From NCBI GenBank assembly GCA_902470915.1, contig CABRIB010000094.1, forward strand, positions 1 to 7,022: a stretch of DNA of 7,022 nt. Direction: 5' to 3'. A program made the position numbers and the translations under genes. The notes beneath the pieces are model-generated. The model was not told where the DNA came from, did not search any database, and saw only the letters and a program-made list of their open reading frames with translations. The DNA comes from an uncultured Collinsella sp. (GTDB lineage: Bacteria > Actinomycetota > Coriobacteriia > Coriobacteriales > Coriobacteriaceae). Below are positions 5,798-7,022 of this stretch, piece after piece (within the stretch, counting starts at the first letter, position 1; each line of letters begins with the position of its first letter).

Positions 5798-6712
5798 ATG
5801 GGTACGGTGAGAAACGCGCGCGTTAACCAGGGCGGCCCTAAGTGCGCTGGCATCGTCGGCCTTGGCCTCATCGGCGGCAGTTTTGCCCGCGGCTATGCGC
5901 AGGCGGGCGTCCGCGTGCTGGCCTGGGACCCCGATGACGATGTCATGACGGCCGCCAGCATGGGCACTGTCGCCGGAGAGCTCAACGACAAGACACTCGG
6001 CGAATGCGACATCATCGTCCTTGCCTGCTATCCCGAGGCATGCATCGAGTGGCTCGAGGCGCACGCCCAGGCGCTCGCCGACGCCACCGACACCGACGCC
6101 ATCATGGGTCCCGTGGTGATCGACACCGTGGGCGTCAAGGGCATTGTGTGCGAGCGCGCTTTTGAGCTTGCCCGCGAGCACGGCTTTTACTTTGTGGGCG
6201 CGCACCCCATGGCGGGCACCCAGTTCTCGGGCTACGCACACTCCCGCGCTGACATGTTCCAGGGCGCTCCCCTGGTGCTCGTTCCGCCCGCGGTGGACGA
6301 TGCACTCAAACTGGAGCTTTTGGGCCAGGTGCGCGAGATGGTGCGCCCCTTGGGCTTTGGCAAGTTCAGCGTGACCAGCGCCGCCGAGCACGACCGCGTC
6401 ATCGCCTTTACGAGCCAGCTTGCGCACGTGGTATCCAACGCCTACGTCAAAAGCCCCACTGCCCAGGTCCACCACGGCTTTTCGGCAGGCAGCTACCGCG
6501 ATCTCACCCGCGTGGCGCACCTCAATCCGCAGATGTGGTCCGAGCTCATGATCGACGACGCGGACGCGCTTGCCTTCGAGATCGACCATCTGATCGAGTC
6601 GCTTGGCGCCTACAGCCGTGCGCTCAAGGACCGCGACCAGCGCTATCTGGAGAATCTCCTTGCCGAGGGCGACCGCATTAAGCGCGCACTCGACGACGAG
6701 GCCTCCCACTAG
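5798..6712 (+). CDS. tyrA: Prephenate dehydrogenase, without ACT domain
   Basis: TyrA oxidatively decarboxylates prephenate to 4-hydroxyphenylpyruvate, the precursor of tyrosine, using NAD(P)+. The 304 residues begin with a Rossmann fold, GLGLIGGS at 21-28. Asp44 at the end of the second strand suggests NAD+ preference. The catalytic motif HPMAG follows (His136), then AAEHDRVIAFTSQLAH (195-210), typical of the helical dimerisation domain, and SYRDLTRVAHLNPQMW (232-247), whose Arg contacts prephenate. The protein ends soon after, with no C-terminal ACT domain such as the Bacillus enzyme has, so tyrosine feedback may rest on AroF. The alternative of an arogenate dehydrogenase cannot be excluded from sequence. 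A GGAG site overlapping the end of aroF lies 6 bases before the ATG, which suggests translational coupling. All key residues are present. Confidence 0.95.
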   Translation: MGTVRNARVNQGGPKCAGIVGLGLIGGSFARGYAQAGVRVLAWDPDDDVMTAASMGTVAGELNDKTLGECDIIVLACYPEACIEWLEAHAQALADATDTDAIMGPVVIDTVGVKGIVCERAFELAREHGFYFVGAHPMAGTQFSGYAHSRADMFQGAPLVLVPPAVDDALKLELLGQVREMVRPLGFGKFSVTSAAEHDRVIAFTSQLAHVVSNAYVKSPTAQVHHGFSAGSYRDLTRVAHLNPQMWSELMIDDADALAFEIDHLIESLGAYSRALKDRDQRYLENLLAEGDRIKRALDDEASH

Positions 6713-6748
6713 ATCACCTATCACGCCAGGTCGAAAGGACCATAGCTT

Positions 6749-6996
6749 ATGGCGATTACCATCGATATCAACACTGCACGCCCCTACCAGGTGCATGTAG
6801 GCACGTTTTTGCTGGAGCAGGCGGGACCGCTCGTGCGCGCCACTGCCGGCGGCACCAAGGCCGTCATCGTGACGGACACCAACGTGGGCCCGCTCTACCA
6901 GATGCCCGTTAAGCAGAGCCTGGAGGCGTCAGGCTACGAAGTGAGCATCTGCACCTTCGAGGCCGGCGAAGCCCATAAGCGCGCCGAGACCTACGT
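6749..6996 (+). CDS. aroB: 3-dehydroquinate synthase, 5' part only
   Basis: AroB converts DAHP to 3-dehydroquinate, the second shikimate-pathway step, in an NAD+- and metal-dependent cytosolic reaction. Only the first 82 codons are present; the adapter interrupts the gene at 6996/6997. The visible part is typical of the N-terminal NAD-binding domain: YQVHVGTFLLEQAG near residue 13, KAVIVTDTNVGPLY near 41-54, and FEAGEAHKRAETY near the end, corresponding to the family's P-x-GE-x-x-K motif. Active-site metal ligands lie further on and cannot be examined. AAAGGA 9 bases before the ATG is the ribosome binding site. The gene follows tyrA after 36 bases with no terminator between, so it belongs to the same operon. 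Confidence 0.93.
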
Positions 6997-7022
6997 CTGT
7001 CTCTTATACACATCTCCGAGCC
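6997..7022 (-). other. Illumina Nextera adapter (artificial sequence)
   Basis: Bases 6997-7015 are CTGTCTCTTATACACATCT, the reverse complement of the Tn5 mosaic end. They are followed by CCGAGCC, the start of the reversed Read 2 (i7-side) tail. The genomic sequence ends at 6996. Confidence 0.98.

Noticed and set aside
5558..6796. Minus-strand open frame of 412 codons opposite tyrA
   Set aside because: Its composition (Ala, Val, Gly, His repeats) is antisense shadow. The plus strand encodes an intact prephenate dehydrogenase and the start of aroB.

Overview
The window is a GC-rich piece of bacterial chromosome. Codon third positions are mostly G or C, Shine-Dalgarno sites are AGGA-like, and GTG/TTG starts are used. 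The proteins look most like those of high-GC Gram-positives. A Coriobacteriia gut bacterium such as Collinsella is my best guess from protein style, but it is not proven. Both ends are artificial: bases 1-46 and 6997-7022 are Illumina Nextera adapter. The genuine sequence is therefore about 47-6996, and the first and last genes are cut by the library, not by biology.

Left half, read on the minus strand from about 4570 down to 47: a tRNA-Arg(CCG) with its own promoter and terminator; a large P-type cation-transporting ATPase with an unusual basic C-terminal tail; a hairpin-forming inverted repeat with two perfect 39-bp arms; a membrane-anchored double zinc-ribbon protein of unknown function; and, behind a good extended -10 promoter, the start of a cyclophilin-type peptidyl-prolyl isomerase.

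Right half, plus strand from about 4640 to the end: an aromatic amino acid operon, aroF (type I DAHP synthase with an N-terminal regulatory domain), tyrA (prephenate dehydrogenase without ACT domain) and aroB (3-dehydroquinate synthase, cut by the adapter). AroF makes the first shikimate-pathway intermediate, AroB cyclises it, and TyrA commits prephenate to tyrosine. Two genes of the common trunk are thus co-transcribed with the tyrosine branch.

The most interesting regulatory signal is a plus-strand intrinsic terminator (4714-4738) placed between the likely aroF promoter and the aroF start, with no plus-strand gene upstream that it could serve. Two short reading frames run through it, and one overlaps the aroF start codon as ATGA. 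This looks like an attenuator leader. No CRISPR array, phage or recognisable transposase gene is present. No gene-free stretch exceeds about 220 bases.
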